Below, one piece after another: positions 42,609 through 52,121 of a DNA stretch of 64,000 nt. The first letter of the stretch is position 1; each line of letters begins with the position of its first letter. Source of the stretch: Paraburkholderia guartelaensis (GTDB taxonomy: Bacteria > Pseudomonadota > Gammaproteobacteria > Burkholderiales > Burkholderiaceae). The position numbers were made by a program, and so were the translations under genes. The stretch lies in the NCBI RefSeq assembly GCF_004353905.1, contig NZ_SMOD01000008.1, forward strand, positions 225,856 through 289,855. The letters are read 5' to 3'. The notes below the pieces were generated by a model. That model made no database searches, had not been told where the DNA came from, and saw only the letters and a list, made by a program, of their open reading frames with translations.

Positions 42609-42635
42609 CGATTGATAACGATAGAACATCAATCG
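42609..42635. promoter_or_regulatory. LysR-type box (T-N11-A inside an 8-11-8 dyad)
   Basis: Perfect 8-base arms CGATTGAT and ATCAATCG separated by 11 bases, so the inner bases form the T-N11-A pattern of LysR regulators. It lies 104 bases before the MHS transporter start, the usual place of a LysR activation site. The LysR gene at 44.9-45.9 kb, downstream of the pair it would control, is the natural candidate. Confidence 0.65.
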
Positions 42636-42739
42636 TTCCGAAAATTGCACTTATCGATTTGCCGGCTCCGGGCGAACATTGCCAAAAACCGCAATCGACC
42701 GGAACGCCGCGCATGTTCCGCAATTCAGGAGACACCTCG

Positions 42740-44035
42740 ATGCACCCGTCGTCTAATCTTTCGACCAGACGTTCAAAGGCCGCCGCGGTTTTCCGCGTAA
42801 CGGCCGGGAATTTCCTGGAGCAGTTCGACTTCTTCCTGTTCGGCTTCTACGCCACGCAGATCGCCAACGTTTTCTTTCCCGCCAGGAGCGAGTTCGCCTC
42901 GTTGATGATGACGTTCGCGGTCTTCGGTGCCGGCTTCCTGATGCGGCCGCTGGGCGCGATCGTGCTTGGCGCCTACATCGACGACGTCGGCCGCCGAAAG
43001 GGCCTCATCGCCACGCTTTCCATCATGGCGAGCGGCACCATCCTGATCGCGTTCGTACCGGGCTATGCGACGATCGGATTTCTCGCGCCCGCGCTCGTGC
43101 TGCTCGGGCGGCTGCTACAGGGCTTCTCGGCGGGCGCCGAACTGGGCGGCGTGTCGGTGTATCTCGCCGAGATGGCCACGCCCGGCCGCAAAGGTTTCTT
43201 CACGAGCTGGCAGTCCGCGAGCCAGCAGGTAGCGATTGTCGTCGCTGCGGGCCTCGGCTTCGCGCTCAACCAATGGCTGAGCGCACCGGCCATCGCCGCA
43301 TGGGGCTGGCGCGTACCGTTCTTCGTCGGCTGCATGATCGTGCCGTTTATCTTCATGCTGCGTCGCAATCTGGAGGAAACGCAGGAGTTCAAGGCGCGCC
43401 AGCATCGTCCGGGCATGAAGGAAGTATTCGGCACGCTGGTCCAGAACTGGGCTGTCGTCGTCGCCGGCATGATGCTGGTGGCGATGACCACCACGAGCTT
43501 CTATCTCATCACGGTCTACGCGCCGACTTTCGGCAAGACAGTCCTGCACCTGAGCACCGCCGACAGTCTGCTCGTGACGCTGTGTGTCGGCGTGTCGAAC
43601 TTCGTGTGGCTCCCGATCGGCGGGGCGCTCTCCGACAAGATCGGCCGCCGGCCGCTCCTCGTCGGCATGACGGTGCTCGCCATCGCGACCGCATATCCGG
43701 CACTGTCGCTGCTCGCTCACGCGCCGAGCTTCGTCAACATGCTGCTCGTCCTCCTTTGGCTCTCGTTCATGTACGGAATCTATAATGGCGCGATGGTCGT
43801 CGCGCTCACGGAAGTGATGCCGGTGCAGGTACGCGTTGCTGGCTTCTCGCTCGCCTACAGCCTCGCTACGGCCGTGTTCGGCGGCTTCACGCCCGCGATC
43901 TCGACAGCGCTCATTCATATGACAGGCGACAAGGCCGCACCCGGCTACTGGATGAGCCTCGCCGCAGCGTGCGCCCTTTTGGCGACGTTCGCGCTCTATC
44001 GCCGCCGCGCACCGACTCTGACGCCGGCGCACTGA
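42740..44035 (+). CDS. MFS transporter, metabolite:H+ symporter (citrate-like)
   Basis: 431 residues, 12 membrane helices. [20 protein letters not shown] and DDVGRRKG (loop 2-3), [15 protein letters not shown] and the loop 8-9 DKIGRRP are signatures of the MHS family, close to citrate and tricarballylate carriers (CitA, TcuC). It should import a small carboxylate with protons. Start at 42740 has a CAGGAGAC site; the longer frame crosses into the upstream region. A ModA-like periplasmic binding protein follows by 43 bases. Confidence 0.92.
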   Translation: MHPSSNLSTRRSKAAAVFRVTAGNFLEQFDFFLFGFYATQIANVFFPARSEFASLMMTFAVFGAGFLMRPLGAIVLGAYIDDVGRRKGLIATLSIMASGTILIAFVPGYATIGFLAPALVLLGRLLQGFSAGAELGGVSVYLAEMATPGRKGFFTSWQSASQQVAIVVAAGLGFALNQWLSAPAIAAWGWRVPFFVGCMIVPFIFMLRRNLEETQEFKARQHRPGMKEVFGTLVQNWAVVVAGMMLVAMTTTSFYLITVYAPTFGKTVLHLSTADSLLVTLCVGVSNFVWLPIGGALSDKIGRRPLLVGMTVLAIATAYPALSLLAHAPSFVNMLLVLLWLSFMYGIYNGAMVVALTEVMPVQVRVAGFSLAYSLATAVFGGFTPAISTALIHMTGDKAAPGYWMSLAAACALLATFALYRRRAPTLTPAH

Positions 44036-44078
44036 TGCGCTTCCCCCGCACCCATCGCAACCCTGCACGACCACAACC

Positions 44079-44861
44079 ATGAGAAACCTGCTTCTGAAAC
44101 TTTGCGCGGCAGCGCTCGTCGCAACCTCGGCCGCTGCGGCGAACGTGCAGGCCGCCGACCTGCACGTCATGAGCTCGGGCGGCTTCACCGCCGCGTACAA
44201 GGTGCTCGGCCCAAGGTTCGCTTCCCAGACGGGCAACACGCTCGACACCGCGCTTGGGCCCTCGATGGGCAAATCGCCCGAAGCGATCCCCAACAGGCTC
44301 GAGCGTGGCGAGCCTGCGGACGTCGTCATCATGGTCGGCTACGCACTTGACGAGCTGATCAAGCAAGGCAAGGTCATTCCCGGATCGCGGGTCGAGCTGG
44401 CCGATTCGCGCATCGGCATGGTCGTGCGTGAAGGTGCGGCGAAGCCCGACATCGGCTCGGCTGAAGGCCTCAGGCAGACCTTGCTGCATGCGAAATCGAT
44501 TGCCTACTCGGACAGCGCGAGCGGCGTCTATATCGAGCGAGAGTTGTTCGGGAAGCTCGGCATCGAGGACCAGGTCAGGTCGAAGGCGAAGATGATCCCG
44601 CGCATTCCCGTGGCGTCGGTGGTGGCGAACGGTGACTACGAAATCGGCTTCCAGCAGGTGAGCGAACTGCTGCCCGTCCAGGGTGCCACGTTCGTTGGCA
44701 AGATTCCCGAGTCTCTGCAGTCCGTCACGCGTTTCGCCGGCGGAATCCCCGTGGGCGCGCAGCATCCGAAGGAAGCGAAGGCGCTCCTCGACTATCTCGC
44801 ATCGCCCGATGTGCAACCCGAAGTGAGATCGACCGGGCTCGATTCCGTCTCCCCGCGTTGA
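44079..44861 (+). CDS. periplasmic substrate-binding protein, ModA-like
   Basis: 260 residues with a signal peptide (1-26, ending NVQAAD). LHVMSSGGFTAAYKVLGPRF and the following domain are those of the molybdate-binding-protein superfamily as used by many Burkholderia orphan binding proteins; the family's anion-contact residues are not obviously kept, so molybdate is doubtful. No ABC permease or ATPase is adjacent. Instead it follows an MHS carrier by 43 bases, on one transcript, so it may present the same carboxylate to that carrier or act as a sensor. Confidence 0.85.
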   Translation: MRNLLLKLCAAALVATSAAAANVQAADLHVMSSGGFTAAYKVLGPRFASQTGNTLDTALGPSMGKSPEAIPNRLERGEPADVVIMVGYALDELIKQGKVIPGSRVELADSRIGMVVREGAAKPDIGSAEGLRQTLLHAKSIAYSDSASGVYIERELFGKLGIEDQVRSKAKMIPRIPVASVVANGDYEIGFQQVSELLPVQGATFVGKIPESLQSVTRFAGGIPVGAQHPKEAKALLDYLASPDVQPEVRSTGLDSVSPR

Positions 44862-44895
44862 GGCAGAAGCATGGGAAGGCTTGTCTCAGCCAGCC

Positions 44896-45864
44896 TCACG
44901 ATGCGGTCTTCCTTCTCGTCTTCGCTGTCGTCGTCGCTCTGTTGCCCACGGCATCATTGCGTGCGATGCCGGCGCGCTTCGTCTCGATGATCGTCCGGTG
45001 AAACTCCTCTGCAGCCGGTGTGAGCGGCCGTCCGCGCCGTCTTACGATTCCCACGCGTCGTTTCACCACCGGTTCGACGAGCGGCACGCTCGTGAGGATT
45101 GGGTGGTCATGTCCGGGCATGGCCATAGACGGCACGGCGGCGACGCCGAGCCCCGCTTCAATCAATCCGAGCATGGTGGTGACGTGCCGTGTCTCGCAAA
45201 CGCTCGGCGCTCGCGGTGCCACGGCAGTGAGCGCCTGGTCGAGCAACAGGCGGTTACCGGAAGTCTTGTCGACCGAGACGTAGTCGTGTTCGTAGAGCTC
45301 GTCCCAGGTCACACGCTTCTTGCGTGCGAGGGGATGGTCGCGGCGGCAGGCAGCAACAAACCGCTCCTGCAGCAGGACTTTGAACTCGATCTCGGACTCT
45401 TGACTGCCCATGAAGCTCACGCCGAAATCAGCCTCGCCGCTGATGACGGCGCCCAGCACCTCGTTGGCGCTCGAATCGAGGAGCTTGACCCGGATGCGTG
45501 GAAAGCGGCGATGATAGTTCGCGATAACGCCCGGCAGAAAGTAATACGCCACCGAAGGCACGCACGCGATAGTCACATGACCCAGGCGGGTCGATGAAAC
45601 ATCGCGAATGCCGAGCAGCGCGACGTCAAGATCATTGAGCAGTTGTTCTGCGCTTTGGGCGAACACGCGGCCGACGGTGGTGAGCGTGACGCTGCGCGTG
45701 GTGCGCTCGAAGAGACGCACGCCGAGTGCCTCCTCGAGCTTGTCGATCCGGCGGCTCAACGCTGGCTGGGATATGCTCACCGCCTCCGCGGCCTTTCGGA
45801 AGCTTCCCAGCTCCACCACCGCGCGAAACGCCTGCAAATCATTCAAGTCAAAGTTCACGCCCAC
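44896..45864 (-). CDS. LysR family transcriptional regulator
   Basis: 322 residues: HTH (LQAFRAVVELGSFRKAAEAVSISQPALSRRIDKLE) and substrate-binding domain. The chosen GTG start has a GGAGG site six bases upstream; an ATG at 45879 is in frame but has no room for a site. Basic Arg/Lys/Thr-rich tail. It is convergent with the binding-protein gene and follows the sulfur operon on the same strand. The T-N11-A dyad before the MHS transporter gene is its probable target. Confidence 0.9.
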   Translation of the reverse strand: MGVNFDLNDLQAFRAVVELGSFRKAAEAVSISQPALSRRIDKLEEALGVRLFERTTRSVTLTTVGRVFAQSAEQLLNDLDVALLGIRDVSSTRLGHVTIACVPSVAYYFLPGVIANYHRRFPRIRVKLLDSSANEVLGAVISGEADFGVSFMGSQESEIEFKVLLQERFVAACRRDHPLARKKRVTWDELYEHDYVSVDKTSGNRLLLDQALTAVAPRAPSVCETRHVTTMLGLIEAGLGVAAVPSMAMPGHDHPILTSVPLVEPVVKRRVGIVRRRGRPLTPAAEEFHRTIIETKRAGIARNDAVGNRATTTAKTRRKTAS

Positions 45865-46125
45865 GACCAGCCTCCGCATCCTGGATGTCGACTATTTTGC
45901 ATGATTCAGCAGAGATCGCCTGCACCCAATCGCTGCTGGTATCCGCAGCCTTTGATTGGGCGCCACTGACATGATGGACGAGACATGGTCAGAGGCAACG
46001 GGATCGATGATCATTGCACGATCGCGCGCATCCAGGCCAGCGCGCAATCTTTTGGAGACTGCTGCGCGGGCGCGAACTGGCGCCGGCCGAGATTGAACTC
46101 GTTTGGCAATGTAGCGTGGCACTGG

Positions 46126-47322
46126 CTACGCCCGGTCCCTGGTCACCGCATTAAGGCTTTGCGCAAGATCGTCGATGAGGTCATGCGGGTCTTCCAGTCC
46201 TATATGCAGTCGCACGATCGGTCCAGCGGTCCGCCAGTCTTCGCAGATTCTCGTGTCAGCGACGTTGACGACCGTCGCGAGGCTTTCGAAGCCGCCCCAT
46301 GAGGCGCCGATGCCGAATAGCGCCAGGCCGTCGACAAAGCGTGCGGCCGCATCGGGCGACACGTCGGATAGTTCGAGTGAAATCAGCCCGTTTGTGCCAC
46401 TACAGTCGCGTTGCCATAGCTTGTGGCCCGGGTGTTCCGGCAGTGCAGGACAGAATACGCGGGCAACAATGGGCTGCGCCGCGAGCCAGTGTGCGACCTC
46501 GAGCGCATGCTTTTCGTGCATCGCCAGCCGGGCACCTAACGTGCGCGTGCCACGCAGCACGAGGTATGCGTCGTCCGGGCTGACTGCAACGCCTTGCGCG
46601 TCGCTCATCGTTGAGAGCGGCTGCCAGGCCGCTTCGGTCGTTGTGACGGTTCCCATCATCACGTCGGAATGGCCGCTCAGGTACTTGGTGGCCGCCATGA
46701 TGGAAATGTCGGCACCCAGCGTCAACGGTCGATACTGCACGCCGGACCCCCATGTGTTGTCGGCTGCCAGTAGCGCTCCATGGCGATGCGCCAACTCGGC
46801 AAGCGCTGGGAGATCGCATAGCTCGTAGACCAGTGAGCCGGGGCATTCGGCGTAAATGAGCCTGGTGCGGGGTGTCATGTGGCTAGCGGCATCGGAGCCG
46901 TCAGCACGAAAGTATGTAACGTTGACCCCCCATGGCTCGAGGAACGTTCGAACGAAGTGGCGCAGCGGCTGATAGACACAATCAGAGATCAGCACGTGGT
47001 CGCCGGGGCGAAGGTAGGCGAGGAACACCATCGTCATCGCAGCCAGACCCGTCGGGAAGAGTCTTGTGCGATAGCCTCCCTCGAGACCGGACACGACATC
47101 CTCGAGCGCGAACCCGGTTGGATTGCCTCGCGCGCCGTAGGTGAACAGGCGCTCGCTGCTGCGTCTGCGGCGGGCATCGTTCAGATCGGCCATGCTTTCG
47201 AATAGCGCCGTCGAGGCGCGCACGACGGGCGGATTGACCGCGCGGCCGCCGTTGACGACCGTGGACGTGCCGCCTTTGACGAGACGGGTAGCAAGGCGCG
47301 GGGAGTGCGAATCGCGGGGCAT
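46126..47322 (-). CDS. cystathionine gamma-synthase/beta-lyase family PLP enzyme
   Basis: 398 residues. Cys/Met metabolism PLP family: TYGARGNPTGFALEDVVSGLEGG at the start, the PLP-phosphate and Asp region (LLAADNTWGSG) and the Schiff-base Lys (about residue 214) in AATKYLSGHSDVMMG. Closest to cystathionine beta-lyases; C-S lyase activity on cystathionine, cystine or a related thioether is expected. Start at 47322 gives the family's N-terminus; the frame runs on upstream without a start signal. It is the last gene of the seven-gene sulfur operon, 84 bases after the rhodanese gene. Confidence 0.9.
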   Translation of the reverse strand: MPRDSHSPRLATRLVKGGTSTVVNGGRAVNPPVVRASTALFESMADLNDARRRRSSERLFTYGARGNPTGFALEDVVSGLEGGYRTRLFPTGLAAMTMVFLAYLRPGDHVLISDCVYQPLRHFVRTFLEPWGVNVTYFRADGSDAASHMTPRTRLIYAECPGSLVYELCDLPALAELAHRHGALLAADNTWGSGVQYRPLTLGADISIMAATKYLSGHSDVMMGTVTTTEAAWQPLSTMSDAQGVAVSPDDAYLVLRGTRTLGARLAMHEKHALEVAHWLAAQPIVARVFCPALPEHPGHKLWQRDCSGTNGLISLELSDVSPDAAARFVDGLALFGIGASWGGFESLATVVNVADTRICEDWRTAGPIVRLHIGLEDPHDLIDDLAQSLNAVTRDRA

Positions 47323-47405
47323 GAGCTTATGTACCTGGAAACGGGGGCCGGTGTCGGTGGGTTCTTGTTTGCCTTGGTGTGCTGGACTGCCCGCACACCC
47401 GTTGT

Positions 47406-49016
47406 TCACTTCGTCGCGGCGGCCTCGCCCAGACGAAAGGCGCTGCGTTCGTCGGCGTCGAGCTGGGCGAGCAGGCCGGTTTCCCACGCAAGATACTGGC
47501 GCGCCGCCGCCTTGTTGCCATCGTGACGATCATGCACGAAGAACAGGTAGTCGATACAGGCTTCGTCGGGCGGCATGTCGGGCGTGCTGATCACGGCCTC
47601 TCCCGCCGACGTCCACGCGCTCAAGCCGCCCGCGAGCAGCCTGAAGCTGCGCGTGTCGTGGGGCTGGCGTCGCCGCCAGTCCGCGACGAACAGCTCGGCC
47701 ACGCCGCTCTCGTCCGCAATGAGCACGATGTCGCGGTCCGCGTGCAGATCGCGCGGATTGGCAAGGCGCGGACGAATAGCCCACTGCGAGCCGGGCACGT
47801 GCGCCTTGCGGTAGCTCTGGCTCGGGCGCAAGTCGATCACCTGCACGCGTTGCTGCGCCAGCGCGTCGGCTAGCGTGGGCACGTCGATTGACGCCAGCGT
47901 CGTTTGCACGGCCGGCGCCTGGACCGGCAGCGAGACGCCGCTTGCGAACGCATCGGGCAGCACGTACGCGTCATGCCCCAGCTGCCGCAGCCAGCTCGCG
48001 ACGATCGGGGCGCGCACGCCGTCGCTATCGAACAGCACGATGCGTGCATGGCGCACGCCGATGTACTGATCCGTGGCCTGGATAAGCTGACCGCCCGGCG
48101 TGTGCTGCGCGCCGGGCAACGATCCGGCTGCGAATTCCTCGGGCGTGCGCACATCGCACAGATACAGCGTGCGTGTCGTATCACCGGCCCACTGCGCGAA
48201 CGAGGCGGCGTCGACTTCGGGCACCGCGAAGCGGCTGGCCAGCGTGCGGCTCGCTTCGACCATGGGCGCGAGCGTGTTCTCTGTTACCGTATCCGGATAA
48301 CGGCGCGTGCTGCCGTGCTCGAGCGGCAGGTCTTCGAGGTACCAGCCTTGCGTGCCGTTGGCGAGCGCCATCACCGGGTTGGGAATGCCAAGGTTGATCA
48401 GTGTTTGCGCGCCGATGATGCTGCGCGTGCGGCCCGCGCAGTTGATGACGATCGGCGTGCTCGCGTCGGGCACCAGCTCGCGGATGCGATAACCGAGTTC
48501 GCCGTTGGGACAACAGATCGACGAGGGGATCGTCATCTTCTGGTATTCGCCGAGCGTGCGGCCATCGAGGATCACGACCGGCTCGCCGCGTTCGCGCTTC
48601 GCGGCGAGTTCGAGCGCGGTGACGTGCGGCGTGTGATACGCATGCACGACCAGCTCGCCAAACGTCTTCGAGGGTACGTTGACGCCCGCGAATAGCGTAT
48701 ATCCGGCGCGCCGCCATCCCTCGGCGCCGTCCTTGAGTACGTGCACATCCGTGTAGCCGAGTGCGGCGAGGCGCGCGGCCGCATCGAGCGCGATGGTCGC
48801 ATCGGTGTCGTAGAGCACGACGCGCGCCGCGCGGCGCGGTACGAGACGTCCAATCTCGAGTTCGAGGCGGCTATAGGGCAGCGGCACGCCGTGGAAGAGG
48901 TGCGCTTCGCCGTACTGGCCGTGCTCGCGCACGTCGAGAAGCGCGATCTCGGCGCCGTCGCGCAACCAGCCTTTGAGCGTGGCGGCATCGGTAAACGAAG
49001 GGAGCAAAGTGGTCAT
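47406..49016 (-). CDS. four-domain rhodanese protein with a single active-site cysteine
   Basis: 536 residues made of four rhodanese modules. Only module two has the catalytic loop with cysteine (INCAGRTRS, Cys about 192). The equivalent loops are LYDTDAT (about 67), LFDSDGV (about 327) and IADESGV (about 430), where Cys is replaced by Asp or Glu. Persulfide sulfur would thus be handled by module two and the others may bind partners. Start at the ATG at 49016. It lies between a cysteine-dioxygenase-like gene and a C-S lyase gene, so it probably carries sulfur released from cysteine-type compounds. Confidence 0.88.
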   Translation of the reverse strand: MTTLLPSFTDAATLKGWLRDGAEIALLDVREHGQYGEAHLFHGVPLPYSRLELEIGRLVPRRAARVVLYDTDATIALDAAARLAALGYTDVHVLKDGAEGWRRAGYTLFAGVNVPSKTFGELVVHAYHTPHVTALELAAKRERGEPVVILDGRTLGEYQKMTIPSSICCPNGELGYRIRELVPDASTPIVINCAGRTRSIIGAQTLINLGIPNPVMALANGTQGWYLEDLPLEHGSTRRYPDTVTENTLAPMVEASRTLASRFAVPEVDAASFAQWAGDTTRTLYLCDVRTPEEFAAGSLPGAQHTPGGQLIQATDQYIGVRHARIVLFDSDGVRAPIVASWLRQLGHDAYVLPDAFASGVSLPVQAPAVQTTLASIDVPTLADALAQQRVQVIDLRPSQSYRKAHVPGSQWAIRPRLANPRDLHADRDIVLIADESGVAELFVADWRRRQPHDTRSFRLLAGGLSAWTSAGEAVISTPDMPPDEACIDYLFFVHDRHDGNKAAARQYLAWETGLLAQLDADERSAFRLGEAAATK

Positions 49017-49163
49017 GTCGAAAGCATTGCCGTTGCGTAGGGTTGAACGGGTCCACACCGATTGCGTGGGCAATACGGCGCCTCGGTCCGTCGCGGCGGG
49101 CGCGGACCTTTGCTGGACACGGCGCCGTGAGAGCGCCGTGCCGGACCGGATAAGCGGGCGGTG

Positions 49164-49760
49164 TTAGCGGCGCGTCTTCACGCCGATCCCCATCACCTGA
49201 TATGTGCCGTTTTGCACGTCGAACGTGATGCGCTCGGTGAGCGTTTCAAGCGCGCGGCCGTACATGTGCAGATGACGGATCGGCATTTCGCCCTTGATCT
49301 CGACGGCGTGAATGTCGTCCGAGGCGAGCGCGATGCCGTGACCGGGTTCGACCACGACGGTCTGCGTGACCTCGACTGAACCTACGCCGGGCGCCGTGCC
49401 GTCGTCGGTGCGGCGATAGACGTAGTTGTGCTCGACGCCGTCGACCGCCGCGATGCAGGCCCACGTCGTATGGTTGTGCGGCGTGATCTTTTTGCCGGGG
49501 CGCATGACGTTCAGATACAGCGCGTAGGTCTGGTCGCCATCTTCGTGAATGAGGTAGCGAGCCTGCAGTTCGCCGTCGGTAGGCGGCGGGAATTCGGCTT
49601 CCTGCCACAGCTCGCGGCGTGCGGCGAGCGACTTGACCTGCTCCAGCACGGCGGCCAGCGCCGGGCGCGTCTCGCCCGCGGGCGCGAGTTCGGTCTTCAT
49701 TGCGGCAATCGCTTCGGCCACGGCGGCTTCGCGTTGTGCGGACAGGGATGGCGTGGACAT
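49164..49760 (-). CDS. cysteine dioxygenase-like thiol dioxygenase
   Basis: 198 residues, cupin fold. Fe ligands are visible: His in TPHNHTTW (about 95 and 97) and DDIHAVEI (about 150). The Ser-His-Tyr relay of thiol dioxygenases (SxHxY) reads RHLHMY, so His and Tyr are kept and Ser is His. It should add O2 to a thiol, giving a sulfinic acid, from cysteine or a related compound. It lies between the ABC transporter ATPase and the rhodanese gene on one transcript, which argues that imported cysteine or cystine is its substrate. It differs in type from the second thiol dioxygenase at 61.7 kb. Confidence 0.88.
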   Translation of the reverse strand: MSTPSLSAQREAAVAEAIAAMKTELAPAGETRPALAAVLEQVKSLAARRELWQEAEFPPPTDGELQARYLIHEDGDQTYALYLNVMRPGKKITPHNHTTWACIAAVDGVEHNYVYRRTDDGTAPGVGSVEVTQTVVVEPGHGIALASDDIHAVEIKGEMPIRHLHMYGRALETLTERITFDVQNGTYQVMGIGVKTRR

Positions 49761-49825
49761 GATGATCGGGTCTCCGGTTCGAAATCGTTTGGGGATGAGG
49801 TAGATGCGATGAACGTTCGCGCGGA

Positions 49826-50593
49826 TCAGCCAGCGCCTTGCGCAACGAGTTCGCGCGGCGAGGAACGATGCACGTCATGCAGGAAGCGTCGCGCCCGCTC
49901 ATGCTCAGGTTGACTAAAGAATCGGGCAGGCGGGGCATCTTCGAGCAACTGGCCCTGGTCCATGAACCACACTCGGCTCGAAACTTCGCGCGCGAAGTTC
50001 ATTTCGTGAGTGACGATCATCATCGTCAGGCCTTCATCGGCAAGGCTTCGCATCACCTGCAGTACTTCCTGGACCATTTCCGGGTCGAGGGCGCTCGTGG
50101 GCTCGTCGAACAGCATCAGCGGCGGCTTCATGGCGAGCGCGCGCGCAATCGCCACGCGCTGCTGCTGGCCTCCCGAAAGATTCGCGGGCATCGCGTCGAT
50201 CTTGTGCGCGAGCCCGACCTTTGCGAGCAGCTTTTCGGCCTGCGCCACGGCTTCGTCGCGAGACATGCCGAGCACTTTTGTCGGGCCGAGAATGAGGTTC
50301 TGCCGGACCGAGAGATTCTGGAAAAGATTGAAGCTCTGGAACACGAAGCCGATGCGGGCACGCAGCCGGTTGAGCTTCACGTCGCGCGCCTGGATGTCGT
50401 GCCCCTCGAACAGGATGCGTCCCTCCTCGATGGCTTCGAGCCGCGTGACGGTCCGGATCAGCGTCGACTTGCCGGAGCCGGACGGCCCGCATACGACGAC
50501 GACTTCGCCACGTTCGATCACGGCGTCGATACCCTTGAGCACGTGGTGCTGACCGTAGTGCTTGTGCACATTCTCGAAGGCGAGCATGGTCAT
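49826..50593 (-). CDS. amino-acid ABC transporter, ATP-binding protein
   Basis: 255 residues of the GlnQ/HisP class: Walker [11 protein letters not shown]-loop, signature [15 protein letters not shown], Walker [14 protein letters not shown]-loop TH. Drives import through the two permeases upstream. The start at 50593 has a GGAGAG site; an upstream in-frame extension to 50902 overlaps the permease gene and is not real. Spacing to the permease gene is 20 bases and to the dioxygenase gene 65 bases. Confidence 0.95.
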   Translation of the reverse strand: MTMLAFENVHKHYGQHHVLKGIDAVIERGEVVVVCGPSGSGKSTLIRTVTRLEAIEEGRILFEGHDIQARDVKLNRLRARIGFVFQSFNLFQNLSVRQNLILGPTKVLGMSRDEAVAQAEKLLAKVGLAHKIDAMPANLSGGQQQRVAIARALAMKPPLMLFDEPTSALDPEMVQEVLQVMRSLADEGLTMMIVTHEMNFAREVSSRVWFMDQGQLLEDAPPARFFSQPEHERARRFLHDVHRSSPRELVAQGAG

Positions 50594-50613
50594 GGCGCTT
50601 CTCTCCTGCGAAG

Positions 50614-51306
50614 TCAGGCAAGGCCCGCGCGCTGGCGGGCGATGCGGCGCTCCAGCCGCCCAGCGAAGCGCGAGATGGCGAAGCACAGAATGAAATAGAA
50701 GCCAGCGAGCACGAGGAAAGTCTGCAGCGGGCTCGTCAGCGTGATTGTGTTGACCTGCGCCGCCGAATACGTGAGTTCGGGCACGCCGATCACGTACGCG
50801 AGCGAGGTCGCCTTGATGATCGAGACGAACTGGTTGACGATCGACGGCAGCATGTTGGCGAGCGCCTGAGGCAACTGCACGTAGCGCATGCTTTGCAGCC
50901 ACGAGAGACCATTCGAGCGCGCGGCTTCCATCTGGCCTCGCGGCAGCCCTTCGAGCCCGGCACGCACGATCTGCGCGAGGAACGCGCTTTCATAGACGAT
51001 GATCGCGCACACCGCCGTCGTGACCGCCGACACTTCCGCGCCGACCAGCAGCGGCACCGCGAAATAGGCCCAGAAAATCAGCATCAACAGCGGAATGCCG
51101 CGGATCAGACGCGTCCAGATCGTGGCGGCGCGCCGCAATCCGCGCAACGGGGAGACAAGGGCGAGACCGATTGCGACCGCAATCGGAAACGACACCACGA
51201 GCCCGAGCGCCGAAATGACGAGCGTGATCGCCACGCCACCGAGCGGCCCATGTGGCCAGTTGCCGACCAGAAAGAGTGCGAGATAGTTGTGCAGGATGTC
51301 GAACAT
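50614..51306 (-). CDS. amino-acid ABC transporter permease
   Basis: 230 residues, five membrane helices, HisM/GlnP family with the EAA loop [31 protein letters not shown]. Pairs with the next permease upstream to form the channel for a polar amino acid. Only 3 bases separate the two permease genes. Confidence 0.95.
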   Translation of the reverse strand: MFDILHNYLALFLVGNWPHGPLGGVAITLVISALGLVVSFPIAVAIGLALVSPLRGLRRAATIWTRLIRGIPLLMLIFWAYFAVPLLVGAEVSAVTTAVCAIIVYESAFLAQIVRAGLEGLPRGQMEAARSNGLSWLQSMRYVQLPQALANMLPSIVNQFVSIIKATSLAYVIGVPELTYSAAQVNTITLTSPLQTFLVLAGFYFILCFAISRFAGRLERRIARQRAGLA

Positions 51307-51309
51307 GGC

Positions 51310-52002
51310 TCAGGTCCCGAGCGGCGTCGTACGACGCTTCGCGAAGTGATCCGCCAGCGCCATGAGCGCGAGCGTGCCGATCAGATAGAGGACTGTTGCG
51401 ACGAGGAATACGTCGAAGGTGCGAAACGTCAGGTTGTCGATCTGGCGAGTGTTGTACAGCAGTTCGTGCACGCCGATCGCCATGGCGAGCGAGCTGTCCT
51501 TGAAGAGACGCAGCGCCTGGTTGAGCAGCCCCGGCAGCGCCACACGCATACCTTGCGGCAGGACCACGTAGCGAAACGCCTGCAGGTACGTGAGGCCGAT
51601 CGAGCACGCCGCCTCGTGCTGGGTGTACGGAATCGAGCGCAAGCCGGAGCGCAGGTCTTCCGACATGAATGCGCCGTAGTTGAGAGACAGCGCGATCGTG
51701 GCGAAGAAGAACTCCGTATTCCCGGCGTTGACCCAGTGAAAGAGCGGCGCGGGCAGCAGTTGCGGCACGCCGAAATACCACACGAGAATCTGCACGAGCA
51801 TCGGCACGTTGCGGTGATATTCGACGACGGCGATCACGAAGGCCTTGCACGCTTTGGCTGGCAGCGCGCGCAGCGTAGCGAGTACGACGGCCACGACGAT
51901 CGCGAGCAGGCCCGAGACGATAAAGAGCTGCAAAGTGGTGAGCACGCCGTGGCGCAATAGCGGCAGATAACCGTCATCGAGCAGAAATGAAAAGTCGAAC
52001 AT
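51310..52002 (-). CDS. amino-acid ABC transporter permease
   Basis: 230 residues, HisQ/GlnP family; five membrane helices and the EAA-loop pattern SEDLRSGLRSIPYTQHEAACSIGLT. Forms a heterodimeric channel with the permease at 50.6 kb. It follows the binding-protein gene by about 120 bases on the same strand. Confidence 0.95.
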   Translation of the reverse strand: MFDFSFLLDDGYLPLLRHGVLTTLQLFIVSGLLAIVVAVVLATLRALPAKACKAFVIAVVEYHRNVPMLVQILVWYFGVPQLLPAPLFHWVNAGNTEFFFATIALSLNYGAFMSEDLRSGLRSIPYTQHEAACSIGLTYLQAFRYVVLPQGMRVALPGLLNQALRLFKDSSLAMAIGVHELLYNTRQIDNLTFRTFDVFLVATVLYLIGTLALMALADHFAKRRTTPLGT

Positions 52003-52121
52003 GCTGGGGCGGGTCGTCAGAGGCGATGAAGAGCATCACCGGGGCGGTGCGAAGAGTACTCACTGGCGCCGCCTCGGCGACTTCCGTGCGAAGCCGCGTG
52101 CTTCGCGTGAAGCGCGTGCGC

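Larger units (their letters stand above)
41975..42739. other. 765-base gene-poor region with recombinase remnant and operator
   Basis: No intact gene. It contains a tyrosine-recombinase C-terminal remnant and, near its right end, a long dyad before the MHS transporter gene (both listed). The rest shows lower and uneven GC and no recognisable product, as expected of a decayed insertion. Confidence 0.6.
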
